Assembly (NCBI RefSeq): GCF_014647055.1
Contig: NZ_BMOL01000019.1
Location: forward strand, 1 to 32,791
Reading direction: 5' to 3'
Origin: Deinococcus aerolatus
Lineage (GTDB): Bacteria > Deinococcota > Deinococci > Deinococcales > Deinococcaceae
Length of the DNA stretch: 32,791 nt
Every line of letters begins with the position of its first letter. The stretch's first letter is position 1. Shown in pieces: positions 7,487-17,465 of this stretch. Below the pieces are notes generated by a model. It worked only from the letters and a program-made list of their open reading frames with translations. It was not told the origin of the DNA and searched no databases. A program made the translations under genes and the position numbers.

Positions 7487-8628
7487 ACCTCGGCGGCGGC
7501 TACCGCGCTCGGCCCATCGCGCTGGACACCTACCGCGCCGCCTGCGCCCGGCTGGAGGGTCAGATTTTCGGCGGCGGTTCGCTGTATGCCTTCGACCCCA
7601 ACGCCAGACCTGCGCCTCCACTGGGCGAAACCTTCGCCTGGGGTCTTTACGCGGGCGAGGATCTGATCGGCTGGAGCTTCGCGCACCAGAAGGATGAGCG
7701 CACGGTCAGCATGGCCGACACCGGAATCCTGCCTGAACACCAGGGCCGCGGGCTGTACACCCGCCTGCTACCGCATCTGCTGGACACTTTCCGAAACGCG
7801 GGCTACACGCTGGTCCAGAGCCACCACCGCGCCACGAACAATGCCGTGATCATTCCTAAACTGCGCGCCGGCTTCTTTATCCAGGGCCTCAATCTGTACG
7901 AGGGCGGCCTGAACGTGGCCCTGACCCTCAGTCTGGACGACACCTACCGGGAGGCCATGCACGTCCGCAGCGGCTTCCGAGCGGCGCGGGACGAGGTTGC
8001 GCGGCGGCTGGGATTGCCCTCCGCCTCGTCAGAGAAGACGGTTCCTTCCACCGCCGTCCGGCTGCCTGGAGGTCAGGGTGAGGATACCGATCTGGGCGGT
8101 GGTTACGTTCTGCGCCCCGTTTCCTACGGGGTGTATTACGACATCTACACCCAGCTGGAAAATGCTGTGTACGGCAGCGTGTCCCTGGACTGGCCGACGC
8201 CTGCTCGGCTGGAGCCACCCGAATACCCCCGCTACGCCTGGCTGCTCGGTCACGGCGGGCAGGTGGTGGGCTGGCAGTATTCCCGCCAGTGGAACGCCCG
8301 CACGGCCTACATGGTCAACACCGGGCTGCTGCCCGCGCACCGGGGCCAGGGACTGTACACCCGTGTGCTGCCGCCCGTGCTGGCCGCGCTGAGGGCCAGG
8401 GGCTACGATCTGGTCCGCAGCCACCACCACGTCACCAACAACGCCGTGCTGGTCCCCAAACTGCGCGCAGGCTTTCGCGTGCAGGGGGTGCAGGTGGACG
8501 ATCACGGCGTCATGGCAGTGCTGATGCTGGGCTTCGGCGGGCTGTACCGGGACTACATGGACGTCCGCAGCGGCCTGAAACGTCCAGCAGGCGAGGTGGC
8601 GCAGGCACTGGGACTGGAGGGGCCGTAA
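7468..8628 (+). CDS. Tandem-duplicated GNAT-type acetyltransferase
   Basis: 386 residues in two homologous halves of about 165 residues each. Equivalent pairs are LDLGGGYRARPI / TDLGGGYVLRPV, ADTGILPEHQGRGLYTRLLP / VNTGLLPAHRGQGLYTRVLP, QSHHRATNNAVIIPKLRAGF / RSHHHVTNNAVLVPKLRAGF, and HVRSGF / DVRSGL. The motif (H)(Q/R)GxGLYTR is the acetyl-CoA pyrophosphate-binding loop, and both halves keep it. The substrate is unknown. The GTG start at 7468 overlaps aguA by 19 bases, so translation is probably coupled. Co-transcription with aguA hints at an amine or polyamine substrate, but that is only a guess. The two halves have diverged evenly, so the duplication is old. Confidence 0.82.
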   Translation: MDRAGLDLGGGYRARPIALDTYRAACARLEGQIFGGGSLYAFDPNARPAPPLGETFAWGLYAGEDLIGWSFAHQKDERTVSMADTGILPEHQGRGLYTRLLPHLLDTFRNAGYTLVQSHHRATNNAVIIPKLRAGFFIQGLNLYEGGLNVALTLSLDDTYREAMHVRSGFRAARDEVARRLGLPSASSEKTVPSTAVRLPGGQGEDTDLGGGYVLRPVSYGVYYDIYTQLENAVYGSVSLDWPTPARLEPPEYPRYAWLLGHGGQVVGWQYSRQWNARTAYMVNTGLLPAHRGQGLYTRVLPPVLAALRARGYDLVRSHHHVTNNAVLVPKLRAGFRVQGVQVDDHGVMAVLMLGFGGLYRDYMDVRSGLKRPAGEVAQALGLEGP

Positions 8629-8657
8629 AAAAGTCCTCGGCGCAGACGGCAGAGGAC
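8627..8657 (-). terminator. Intrinsic terminator of the DsbA-fold gene
   Basis: On the minus strand GTCCTC (8657-8652) pairs with GAGGAC (8638-8633), followed directly by TTTTTT (8632-8627). It begins 16 bases past the stop codon at 8674. The T-run overlaps the end of the convergent GNAT gene. Confidence 0.8.
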
Positions 8658-8673
8658 AAACGCGGGCGGGGAC

Positions 8674-9348
8674 TTACGCTGTCTGCTGCGCCAGCTGCTT
8701 TTGCGCGGCCTTCGGGGCCGGACGGTTCTTCGCCCGCTTGACCGTGGCAATGCCCGCGCCGGAGTGCAGGATCTCGCCGTACAGGTGCCACCACTGGCGG
8801 GCCGTTCCCAGCTCGCGGGTCAGGTTCTCGAAGCGGTAGTACGCCGCCTCACCGCCGGGCAGGACAAAGGTGGGCGCGCCGAAGACCCCGATCTCGGCGG
8901 CCTCGGCCAGATCGGCGCGCAGAATGGCACGCAGGCCGTCGTCGTCGGCGCGGTCATCCGCGAATTGCTGCAGATCCAGCCTGGCGGCCCCCGCCGCCGC
9001 CATCACCGCGTCCTCGTCCAGTGGCTTTTTCTCTTCGTGAACCGCGCGGAACAGCGCCAGGGTAAAGTCCCAGCCCTGCTCCTCGCCCTGCCGCGCCGCC
9101 GCCTGTGCCGCCAGAAAGGCCAGCAGGCTGGATTTCTGGAAGCGCTCACCCGCGTCGCCCGGCTGATCGGTCAGCCACCACACCGGGGCAGGCTGGCCCG
9201 CGTTGTCGGGGTGGTTGCCCTGTACCAGCGAGAAATGCCGGAGCCTGAACGTCTGTTCGCCCGCCTGCCGCAGCACCTGCGCCAGTTCCACCCCGCGCCA
9301 TGCGTAGGGACACACGAAATCGAGGAACACGTCATTGGATGGGATCAT
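8674..9348 (-). CDS. DsbA/HCCA-isomerase-fold oxidoreductase with a single Cys
   Basis: 224 residues. The beginning FLDFVCPYAWRG matches the FrnE/DsbA-like thioredoxin fold, where the usual active site is CxxC or CPxS/T. Here it is C13-P-Y-A, so only one thiol is present, and no other Cys occurs in the protein. A long helical insert (about 65-150) is followed by the cis-Pro loop FGAPTFVLPGG, which keeps the fold's signature. The C-terminus is Lys/Ala/Gln-rich. No signal peptide, so it acts in the cytoplasm. Relatives include 2-hydroxychromene-2-carboxylate isomerases, which use glutathione, and FrnE oxidoreductases. With one Cys, disulfide exchange by a CxxC mechanism is not possible; an isomerase or mixed-disulfide role is more likely. 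Confidence 0.8.
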   Translation of the reverse strand: MIPSNDVFLDFVCPYAWRGVELAQVLRQAGEQTFRLRHFSLVQGNHPDNAGQPAPVWWLTDQPGDAGERFQKSSLLAFLAAQAAARQGEEQGWDFTLALFRAVHEEKKPLDEDAVMAAAGAARLDLQQFADDRADDDGLRAILRADLAEAAEIGVFGAPTFVLPGGEAAYYRFENLTRELGTARQWWHLYGEILHSGAGIATVKRAKNRPAPKAAQKQLAQQTA

Positions 9349-9354
9349 GGCGGG

Positions 9355-9360
9355 ACGCTA
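9355..9360 (-). promoter_or_regulatory. Leaderless -10 box (TAGCGT) for the DsbA-fold gene
   Basis: On the minus strand TAGCGT is followed by CCCGCC and the ATG at 9348-9346. No Shine-Dalgarno sequence. The rest of the 9349-9450 gap shows nothing else. Confidence 0.5.
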
Positions 9361-9450
9361 GCACGCGTGCTGGGGCCGGGACTGTCTGCCTTCCGACGGC
9401 GTCTGCCCCATGCATAACAGCGCACCAACCTCCATCCTGGCCGCCCCGGC

Positions 9451-10059
9451 TCAGGAATGGGTCCAGTTGTCGGGATCGTCGGCATCGCCGGGAGAGAGGC
9501 CCAGCACGTCGCCCTCGGTGGAGCATCCCAGCCCCAGCACGGTGCGGTTGGCGTAGGCGAAATAGGCCGTGACCTGATTGATTTCCAGGATCTCGCCGTC
9601 GGTAAATCCGGCCGCTCGCAGGGCCTCCACATCCGCCGCGGCCACGGCAGAGGGGGTGAGGGTCAGCTTCTCGGCGTAGCGCAGGGCCTGCCTCTGGGCA
9701 TCGGTCAGCGGGGCAGCGTCGGGGTCACGCGCCTCGATGGCCCGGCGAATCGCGTTCGCCCGCGCGTCATCATTCAGCAGTCGCCTCAGCCCGGCGAAGT
9801 GGTGCTCGACGCAGTAGCCGCAGGCGTTTAGGGCACTGACCCATACCCCCAGCGTTTCCAGCAGCCATGTGGGCAGCGTGTTGCCGCTGTGATGCAGCGC
9901 GGCCTTATACAGCGCCATGTGCCCCTCCATGCTGTGGGGCCGCAACGAGTGCATCGCCATGATGTTGTCCACGTTGTCACCCGGCCCCTTCACGCGGTCA
10001 TACAGGGTTTTCAGGCGGCCGGCGGCCTCCGCATAGGGAACGGTTTCAATCCAGGGCAC
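9451..10059 (-). CDS. AhpD-like peroxidase-related protein (carboxymuconolactone decarboxylase family)
   Basis: 202 residues. The helical AhpD/CMD fold is marked by ALNACGYCVEHH at residues 76-87, with the redox pair C80/C83 and H87, the catalytic arrangement of alkylhydroperoxidase AhpD. The C-terminal part (GFTDGEILEINQVTAYFAYANRTVLGLG) is typical of the peroxidase-related subfamily. It probably reduces peroxides with electrons from an unknown thiol donor. The start is GTG (10059-10057), preceded by a leaderless-type box 5 bases upstream. It is oriented like the DsbA-fold gene 102 bp downstream, so the pair may share a redox theme, although each has its own promoter. Confidence 0.82.
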   Translation of the reverse strand: MPWIETVPYAEAAGRLKTLYDRVKGPGDNVDNIMAMHSLRPHSMEGHMALYKAALHHSGNTLPTWLLETLGVWVSALNACGYCVEHHFAGLRRLLNDDARANAIRRAIEARDPDAAPLTDAQRQALRYAEKLTLTPSAVAAADVEALRAAGFTDGEILEINQVTAYFAYANRTVLGLGCSTEGDVLGLSPGDADDPDNWTHS

Positions 10060-10064
10060 GGGTC

Positions 10065-10070
10065 AGTCTA
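10065..10070 (-). promoter_or_regulatory. Leaderless -10 box (TAGACT) for the AhpD-like gene
   Basis: On the minus strand TAGACT is followed by GACCC and the GTG start at 10059. The 5-base gap is at the short end for this window. The region 10060-10120 is a divergent promoter shared with the methyltransferase gene. Confidence 0.45.
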
Positions 10071-10120
10071 GGGCCACCGTGTGGAATGCGCTGGACCCTG
10101 AGGCTTAAGCTGGACCCACC

Positions 10121-10930
10121 ATGAACCCCGACGAACGCACCGCGCAGAATGTCCGGCTGTTCGACACCCTCTCGGCCCATTACGACCGCATGGGCTTCCT
10201 GTCCTTGACGGCGCTGTATCTGGCCGAACGGTTCGGGCCGCAGCGGGACGAGACGCTGCTGGACGTCATGTGCGGCACCGGCACGCTGGCCCTGGCGCTG
10301 GCGGAGGCCGTGGGGCCAGGGGGCCGGGTGGTGGGCGCGGACCTGTCGCCGGGCATGCTGGCGGCGGCACGGAACAAGGCGGCGGGGCAGCCTCACCTCT
10401 CCTTCGTGGAGGCCGACGCGACGGCGCTGCCCTTGGTGGACGCGGCCTTCGACGGCGTGGCCTGCGCCTCGGGGCTGTTCTTCGTGCCCGACATGGACGC
10501 CGCCCTGCGCGAGTGGCGGCGGGTGCTGCGTCCTGGCGGACGGGTGGCGTTCAGCTCGTTTGGCAAGGGCATGATGGGCGACCTGCCGGGGCGCTGGCGC
10601 ATGGCTCTGGAAGGTGTGGGCTTCCATCCGGGCTTTCCACCGCTGGGCCGCCTGCCCTCTCCGGACGCGGCGGCAGACCTGCTGCGGGAGGCAGGGTTCC
10701 AGGAGGTCACAGTGGACCTTCAGGAGCTGCCCTACCGCCTGCCCACCCCACAGCACCGCTGGGACGACATCGAGGCGGGCATGGAGGGTGCGCCGCTGGC
10801 CTCATTACCGCCGAAAGTTCGCCAACAGCTTCAGAACGAACACATGGCCGAGCTGGAGGCGCTGTTCGCCGGGCAGGCGCTGACGGTGCCCATTCCCGTC
10901 CTGGTGGCGGCAGGCGTGCGGGCGGGGTAA
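10121..10930 (+). CDS. Class I SAM-dependent methyltransferase (UbiE-like)
   Basis: 269 residues. The SAM-binding motif I is LLDVMCGTGTLALALA (about residues 46-61), motif II GGRVVGADLSPGMLAAAR, then VEADATALPLVDAAFDGVAC and LRPGGRVAFSSFG. This order is typical of the UbiE/MenG-like and general small-molecule methyltransferases. The substrate cannot be read from the sequence. MenG activity on demethylmenaquinone is one possibility in an organism with mqn genes, but UbiE-specific motifs are not clear. A C-terminal tail with helix-rich HMAELEALFAGQ follows the core domain. No clear Shine-Dalgarno; a TAAGCT box lies 9 bases before ATG. Convergent with the NFACT gene 33 bp away. Confidence 0.85.
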   Translation: MNPDERTAQNVRLFDTLSAHYDRMGFLSLTALYLAERFGPQRDETLLDVMCGTGTLALALAEAVGPGGRVVGADLSPGMLAAARNKAAGQPHLSFVEADATALPLVDAAFDGVACASGLFFVPDMDAALREWRRVLRPGGRVAFSSFGKGMMGDLPGRWRMALEGVGFHPGFPPLGRLPSPDAAADLLREAGFQEVTVDLQELPYRLPTPQHRWDDIEAGMEGAPLASLPPKVRQQLQNEHMAELEALFAGQALTVPIPVLVAAGVRAG

Positions 10931-10963
10931 ACACGCTCAGGCGGGGTCAGAGGCCGCCAGGAC

Positions 10964-12541
<1,578 letters not shown>

Positions 12542-12663
12542 GCGGCACCTCGGGAAAAATGGGAACAGGCGGTCATCCGGCCATGCTAGCGCCGGGGCCA
12601 TGGGGGCGAATCAGCACCATGGCCCAGTCTCCCGGCCCGCCCCGGATGCCAGACTGCGGGGCC

Positions 12664-13581
12664 ATGCCCAGCCTGCCCCCCACCTTCAACGACGGCTACG
12701 CCTACACTGAACGCGTCGGCCCACGCGGCGTGGGCGTGGGCGTGCTGGCGTATCTGGCGGGTCGCTACGGGCACTCCACGCCAGGGGAATGGCTGGCCCG
12801 GCTGGGGCGCGGCGAGGTCGTGCTGGACGGCGTGACAGCTCAGGGCACGGAAACTTTGAGGGCCGGTCAGACACTGGTCTGGCACCGTCCCCCCTGGCCC
12901 GAGGACGCGGTGCCGCTGCATTTTGCAGTGCTGCACGAGGACGCCGAGGTGCTGGCCGTGTCCAAGCCCTCGGGCCTGCCGACGGTTCCCGCAGGCGGCT
13001 TTCTGAACCATACCCTGCTGACGCTGGTGCGCCGGCAGTGGCCGCAGGCGTCGCCGCTGCACCGGCTGGGACGCGGCACGTCGGGTCTGGTGCTGTTCTC
13101 GCGGACGGCGCAGGCGGGAGCGGCGCTGTCGCGGGACTGGCGCGAGGGAAGAATTACAAAGACCTACCGCGCCCTCGCGCAGGGCGTGGCCCGGCAGGAC
13201 AGCTACCAGATCACCACGCCCATCGGCCCGGTACCGCATCCGCAGCTGGGCGAGGTCCACGCGGCCAGCGCGGACGGCAAACCTTCCCGCTCCACGGCGC
13301 GGGTGCTGCAGCGGCGTTCAGACAGCACGCTGTTCGAGGTGGACATCCACACGGGCCGTCCCCATCAGATTCGGATTCATCTCGCTTCTATCGGGCATCC
13401 GCTGGTGGGCGATCCGCTGTACGGCGCAGGCGGGCTGCCGCTGGCCGAGTTGCCGGGGCTGCCGGGCGACGGCGGCTACCTGCTGCACGCGCACCGGCTG
13501 GGATTTGTTCACCCGGTGACCGGTCAGCAGATGACGCTGGAAGCCCCAGCGCCCGATGAACTGACTCTGGATGAAGAATGA
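12664..13581 (+). CDS. RluA-family pseudouridine synthase homologue lacking the catalytic Asp
   Basis: 305 residues. An S4-like RNA-binding part (about 22-72) precedes the RluA fold (about 84-300), with [14 protein letters not shown], the core motif, [11 protein letters not shown], and the C-terminal [26 protein letters not shown]. In active RluA/RluC/RluD enzymes the core motif is HRLDxxTSG and the Asp is the nucleophile; here it reads H133-R-L-G136-R-G-T-S-G, encoded by GGA. The rest of the motif is well kept, so this is not decay. Either this subfamily has another mechanism or the protein binds RNA without modifying it. The start at 12664 is chosen because the family similarity begins there; a CAGACT box lies 8 bases upstream. 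Confidence 0.82.
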   Translation: MPSLPPTFNDGYAYTERVGPRGVGVGVLAYLAGRYGHSTPGEWLARLGRGEVVLDGVTAQGTETLRAGQTLVWHRPPWPEDAVPLHFAVLHEDAEVLAVSKPSGLPTVPAGGFLNHTLLTLVRRQWPQASPLHRLGRGTSGLVLFSRTAQAGAALSRDWREGRITKTYRALAQGVARQDSYQITTPIGPVPHPQLGEVHAASADGKPSRSTARVLQRRSDSTLFEVDIHTGRPHQIRIHLASIGHPLVGDPLYGAGGLPLAELPGLPGDGGYLLHAHRLGFVHPVTGQQMTLEAPAPDELTLDEE

Positions 13582-13590
13582 AATTGTGCG

Positions 13591-14658
13591 CTAACGCTGC
13601 GTGTTCACCGTGTACGTGCCGTCCGCATTGCCTGTGAACGTCACTGTGCCGTTCTGATCGGTGCGGTAGATGCGGATGCCGTTTTGCTTGTACAGGTCCA
13701 GCGCCGTTTTCGTGGGGTGGCCGTAATTGTTCTCGCCCACACTGATCACCACGTTTTCCGGGCGCACCATCGCCAGCCACGCCGGGGTGTCGCCGTTGGC
13801 CGCCCCGTGGTGGATGCCCTTGTACGCCTGGAACGGCCCCCGGATCGCGGCGGTGTCCTGCGCCAGCCACGCCGCCGTTTCCTTCAGTTCGCTGTCGCCG
13901 GTCATCAGGGCGCGGAAGTCGCCAAATTGCAGGGCGATGCCCACGCTGTTGTCATTCTGCGCGTCGCCCACGCCCGGTGGCGGGCCGATCACCTGCACCT
14001 TCACGCTGCCCAGGTTGATCAGCTGGTTGCTGGCCTTCCTGAAGGTGGTCTTCTGGGCCTGTAGCGCATCCACCAACCGTTCCCAGGTCTTGGTGGTGCC
14101 GCCCAGCCCGTTGTTGATGAACAGCGTCGGCTTGGCCCTGGCCGCCGCCACCAGTCCCGCGATGTGGTCGGCGTCGGCGTGGGTGGCCACCATCACATCG
14201 ATCTTGTCGATGCCGTAGGTTTTCATGTGGTCTTCCATGCGCGATATGCTGCGGCCCCCGTCGATCAACAGGGTCTTGCCCTCGGGACTGCGGACCAGCA
14301 CCGCGTCACCCTGCCCTACGTCCAGAAAGCGCACGGTGACCTGCCCCTCGGGGGCCGCGCCGACCTCGGCCTTTTCCTTGCCCTTGCCGGTCATGCCGTT
14401 GCAGGCCGCCAGCGAGACGGTCAGCGCCAGCACGACCAGTCCCGCGATATCCGCCGCGCTGGGGCCGCGCCTGCGCCCGGAGCGGGCAGGCTTGCGGGCG
14501 GCCGACTGGCGGGACGCGGCCCCGCCAGTTCTGGGGCCAGCCTTCTTGCCGGCTGCCCGCTTTTCAGTGCTGCTTTTCTCAGACCCGCTTTTCCCGGTTG
14601 CTTTCTTCTCTGTCGCCTTCTTCCCCGGCGCTTTCTTTCTTGGAACCTTATCGCTCAT
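13591..14658 (-). CDS. ComEC-like metallo-beta-lactamase protein with Lys-rich tail and membrane anchor/lipobox
   Basis: 355 residues in three parts. Residues 1-65 are Lys/Ala/Arg-rich with repeats such as KKAPGKKATEKKATGK, resembling a histone-H1 or Deinococcus HU tail. A hydrophobic segment (about 70-86) ends in a lipobox-like L-A-A-C86, so the protein is either a lipoprotein or anchored by this helix with the basic tail in the cytoplasm. Residues about 105-355 form a metallo-beta-lactamase domain like the C-terminal domain of ComEC: FLDVGQGDAVLVRSP, LIDGG, the metal motif H160-A-D162-A-D164-H165, and KGIHHGAANGD. All metal ligands are present, which suggests a nuclease or phosphodiesterase outside the membrane. 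It overlaps the upstream DUF3006 gene by 4 bases. Confidence 0.85.
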   Translation of the reverse strand: MSDKVPRKKAPGKKATEKKATGKSGSEKSSTEKRAAGKKAGPRTGGAASRQSAARKPARSGRRRGPSAADIAGLVVLALTVSLAACNGMTGKGKEKAEVGAAPEGQVTVRFLDVGQGDAVLVRSPEGKTLLIDGGRSISRMEDHMKTYGIDKIDVMVATHADADHIAGLVAAARAKPTLFINNGLGGTTKTWERLVDALQAQKTTFRKASNQLINLGSVKVQVIGPPPGVGDAQNDNSVGIALQFGDFRALMTGDSELKETAAWLAQDTAAIRGPFQAYKGIHHGAANGDTPAWLAMVRPENVVISVGENNYGHPTKTALDLYKQNGIRIYRTDQNGTVTFTGNADGTYTVNTQR

Positions 14659-15005
14659 ACCGTGATCTCTCCGTCCTCTTCGTGCAACTCAGCTTCGGCG
14701 TTGTTCAGGGCGTCCAACTGGGCCTGCGCGGTGCCATGACGCTCCATGGTCTCGGCCACCAGAATGCGGACCGTCACGCCGTCCGGGCCATCCTGCACGT
14801 CCAGCAGGTCACCCTCGCGCAGGGCCTCGGGCAGCAGGCGCAGGGGCAGGTCAAACGTCGTGCCGTCTCCACGTTCCAGCCGGGCCAGCGGGCCTTGCGG
14901 GCTGTCCTCGATGCCGTCCACCGTCCAGCGTTCTCTGCCCTCGGCAGGCCGGGGGTCCGCGGGCTCCTGCGGATCCGTATCCAGTGGGAGGTCTGCTCTT
15001 TTCAC
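14655..15005 (-). CDS. DUF3006 domain protein
   Basis: 116 residues. The core (about 27-75: WTVDGIEDSPQGPLARLERG, then FDLPLRLLPEALREGDLLDV) matches the small beta-barrel DUF3006 family (VDRIEDG...DVPLDLLPEG...EGDVL). DUF3006 genes are commonly next to ComEC-like metallo-beta-lactamase genes, as here, with an ATGA-type 4-base overlap, which implies coupled translation and a shared function. Its acidic ends (many Asp/Glu) contrast with the basic tail of its partner. No signal peptide; cytoplasmic. The function is unknown. The start is GTG at 15005, set by the leaderless box upstream. Confidence 0.8.
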   Translation of the reverse strand: MKRADLPLDTDPQEPADPRPAEGRERWTVDGIEDSPQGPLARLERGDGTTFDLPLRLLPEALREGDLLDVQDGPDGVTVRILVAETMERHGTAQAQLDALNNAEAELHEEDGEITV

Positions 15006-15011
15006 GTTTAC

Positions 15012-15017
15012 AGCGTA
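15012..15017 (-). promoter_or_regulatory. Leaderless -10 box (TACGCT) for the DUF3006-MBL operon
   Basis: On the minus strand TACGCT is followed by GTAAAC and the GTG start at 15005. No Shine-Dalgarno sequence. The remainder of the 15018-15191 gap shows nothing recognisable. Confidence 0.5.
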
Positions 15018-15191
15018 GCGCCCCCACCCCTCACAAACATGACTGGCAGGCAGTTCCTGCAGATGATCAGGCCTGTCTGGTTTGCCCCATCAACTTTCTT
15101 ACTCCCCCTCGCTTCTGGGCGGGTGACGAAAGCTGGGGCTGGTCCCACTGAACTGTTATGTACAAGGCTACAGATACCGGGGGCCGCCGGG

Positions 15192-15812
15192 TCAACCCGC
15201 TCGCTCACCCGCCCGCACCGGGCCGCCCAGCACGTTCTGCGGCCGCGCGAGCGGGCAGCTCCAGCGCGGGTCGTAAAAGCACGATGGATGGTAGGCGAAA
15301 TTGAAGTCCAGCCGCAGTTCGCCTGCAGCGGTGCTGCCCAGATCAGCGCTCTTGGCGGTGTCCAGCAGGTAGCGCCCCCCGCCGTAGCTTTGCTGCCCGC
15401 TGGTGGCGTCCCGGAACGGCAGGAACACGCCGCCGCCGTACACGTCGATCCAGTACACGTCCAGCGTTCCTACTGGCAGCGTGACCTGACCGAAGCGCAC
15501 CAGCGGCATGTCCTGTCCGGTGGACGACGGCACAGTCAGGCGTTCCTGCGGTCCAGAGGTGTCCACCCGCGCGCTGAAGGCCAGCGCCGGATCATACGGC
15601 CAGCATGGCAATGCCGTGAAGGCGGTCCGCGCCGCCGCGTCCAGCGGGGATTGCGGGTGGTGTCCGAACAGGGCATTGCGGCCTGTCTGCCACAACTGGT
15701 GCGCCGCCTGCGGATCGCGTGGCAGCTCCTCCCGCACGCGGGCGTACAGAGCGCTGGCCTCGCGCCGCCAGCCGAGCAGATCAAGCCACGCCATGGATGC
15801 ATCAGAGGACAT
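15192..15812 (-). CDS. DUF1684 family protein
   Basis: 206 residues. The C-terminal half contains the family's diagnostic stretch: DVYWIDVYGGGVFLPFRD, YGGGRYLLDTAKSADLG, then LRLDFNFAYHPSCFYDPRWS followed by CPLA. This Tyr/Cys-rich segment is conserved across DUF1684 proteins, whose biochemical function is not established. The N-terminal 80 residues are helical (WRREASALYARVREELPRDP). No signal peptide. Length is close to the usual 200 residues. The gene is monocistronic: it has its own leaderless box, and the mqnE operon diverges from it about 80 bp away. Confidence 0.88.
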   Translation of the reverse strand: MSSDASMAWLDLLGWRREASALYARVREELPRDPQAAHQLWQTGRNALFGHHPQSPLDAAARTAFTALPCWPYDPALAFSARVDTSGPQERLTVPSSTGQDMPLVRFGQVTLPVGTLDVYWIDVYGGGVFLPFRDATSGQQSYGGGRYLLDTAKSADLGSTAAGELRLDFNFAYHPSCFYDPRWSCPLARPQNVLGGPVRAGERAG

Positions 15813-15818
15813 GCCGAC

Positions 15819-15824
15819 ACCCTA
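15819..15824 (-). promoter_or_regulatory. Leaderless -10 box (TAGGGT) for the DUF1684 gene
   Basis: On the minus strand TAGGGT is followed by GTCGGC and ATG at 15812. No Shine-Dalgarno sequence. Divergent to the mqnE promoter. Confidence 0.45.
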
Positions 15825-15883
15825 CGCGGTCTTCATGGCCCTCTTATCGGGCCAAAGGGACACTTTGAGGCGGACCCTGGGCG

Positions 15884-15889
15884 TATTCT
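15884..15889 (+). promoter_or_regulatory. Leaderless -10 box (TATTCT) for the mqnE operon
   Basis: TATTCT is followed by CCCCTC and ATG 15896. The pyrimidine spacer rules out a Shine-Dalgarno site. Confidence 0.6.
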
Positions 15890-15895
15890 CCCCTC

Positions 15896-17026
<1,131 letters not shown>

Positions 17027-17062
17027 GCAGGACGTTTCTCGTGTCAGCTGGGAGGCTGCAAC

Positions 17063-17422
17063 GTGCTGCCGCTGAATGACACCTCCCAGGCGGACCTTGA
17101 CGCGGTGCTGCTGCTCGATGACCGCTGGAACGCCGCGTACCACCACCGCAGCCCACAGGAGATGGCGGCGGTGCTGGCCGATGACTGGCTGGCCTTCTTC
17201 CCGGATGGTCAGGTGGTTTTCAAGTGGGACGCGCTGGAGGGGATGGCCCGCAATCCGTCGGCCACCCTCGTCTTCGAGCGCCACGCCTCCCGCGTGTTCG
17301 GCGACACGGCCATCACGCGCGGCACGCTGTACGCTGATGGAGAGCGTATCCAGAGCTTCCTGCGGGTGTACGCCCGGCGAACAGACGAATGGCACGCGGT
17401 GAGCGTGCAGGTGGTGCCTTGA
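17063..17422 (+). CDS. NTF2-like (SnoaL/DUF4440-type) small protein
   Basis: 119 residues. The cone-shaped NTF2 fold is suggested by the pattern LLLDDRWNAAYHHRSPQEMA, then ADDWLAFFPDGQVVFKWDAL, SATLVFERHASRVFGDTAIT, and a final strand set ending RTDEWHAVSVQVVP. Such domains bind small molecules or act as isomerases or dehydratases; no substrate is evident. The GTG start is backed by GGAGG 8 bases upstream. It lies between mqnE (36 bp) and mqnA (43 bp), so it is transcribed with menaquinone genes. It might handle a pathway intermediate or have hitch-hiked into the operon. Confidence 0.78.
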   Translation: MLPLNDTSQADLDAVLLLDDRWNAAYHHRSPQEMAAVLADDWLAFFPDGQVVFKWDALEGMARNPSATLVFERHASRVFGDTAITRGTLYADGERIQSFLRVYARRTDEWHAVSVQVVP

Positions 17423-17465
17423 GCTGGACAGGGGCCGCACGCCACAGCCTGGTCTGGGGGCGCGC

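Noticed and set aside
5834..7621. 595-codon minus-strand frame opposite thrC and aguA
   Set aside because: It lies over two certain genes, is His/Gln/Arg-rich low-complexity in translation, and has no start signals.
10940..10958. GGCGG-N9-CCGCC hairpin between the methyltransferase and NFACT genes
   Set aside because: Short stem, no T-run on either strand; such pairs are common by chance in GC-rich DNA.
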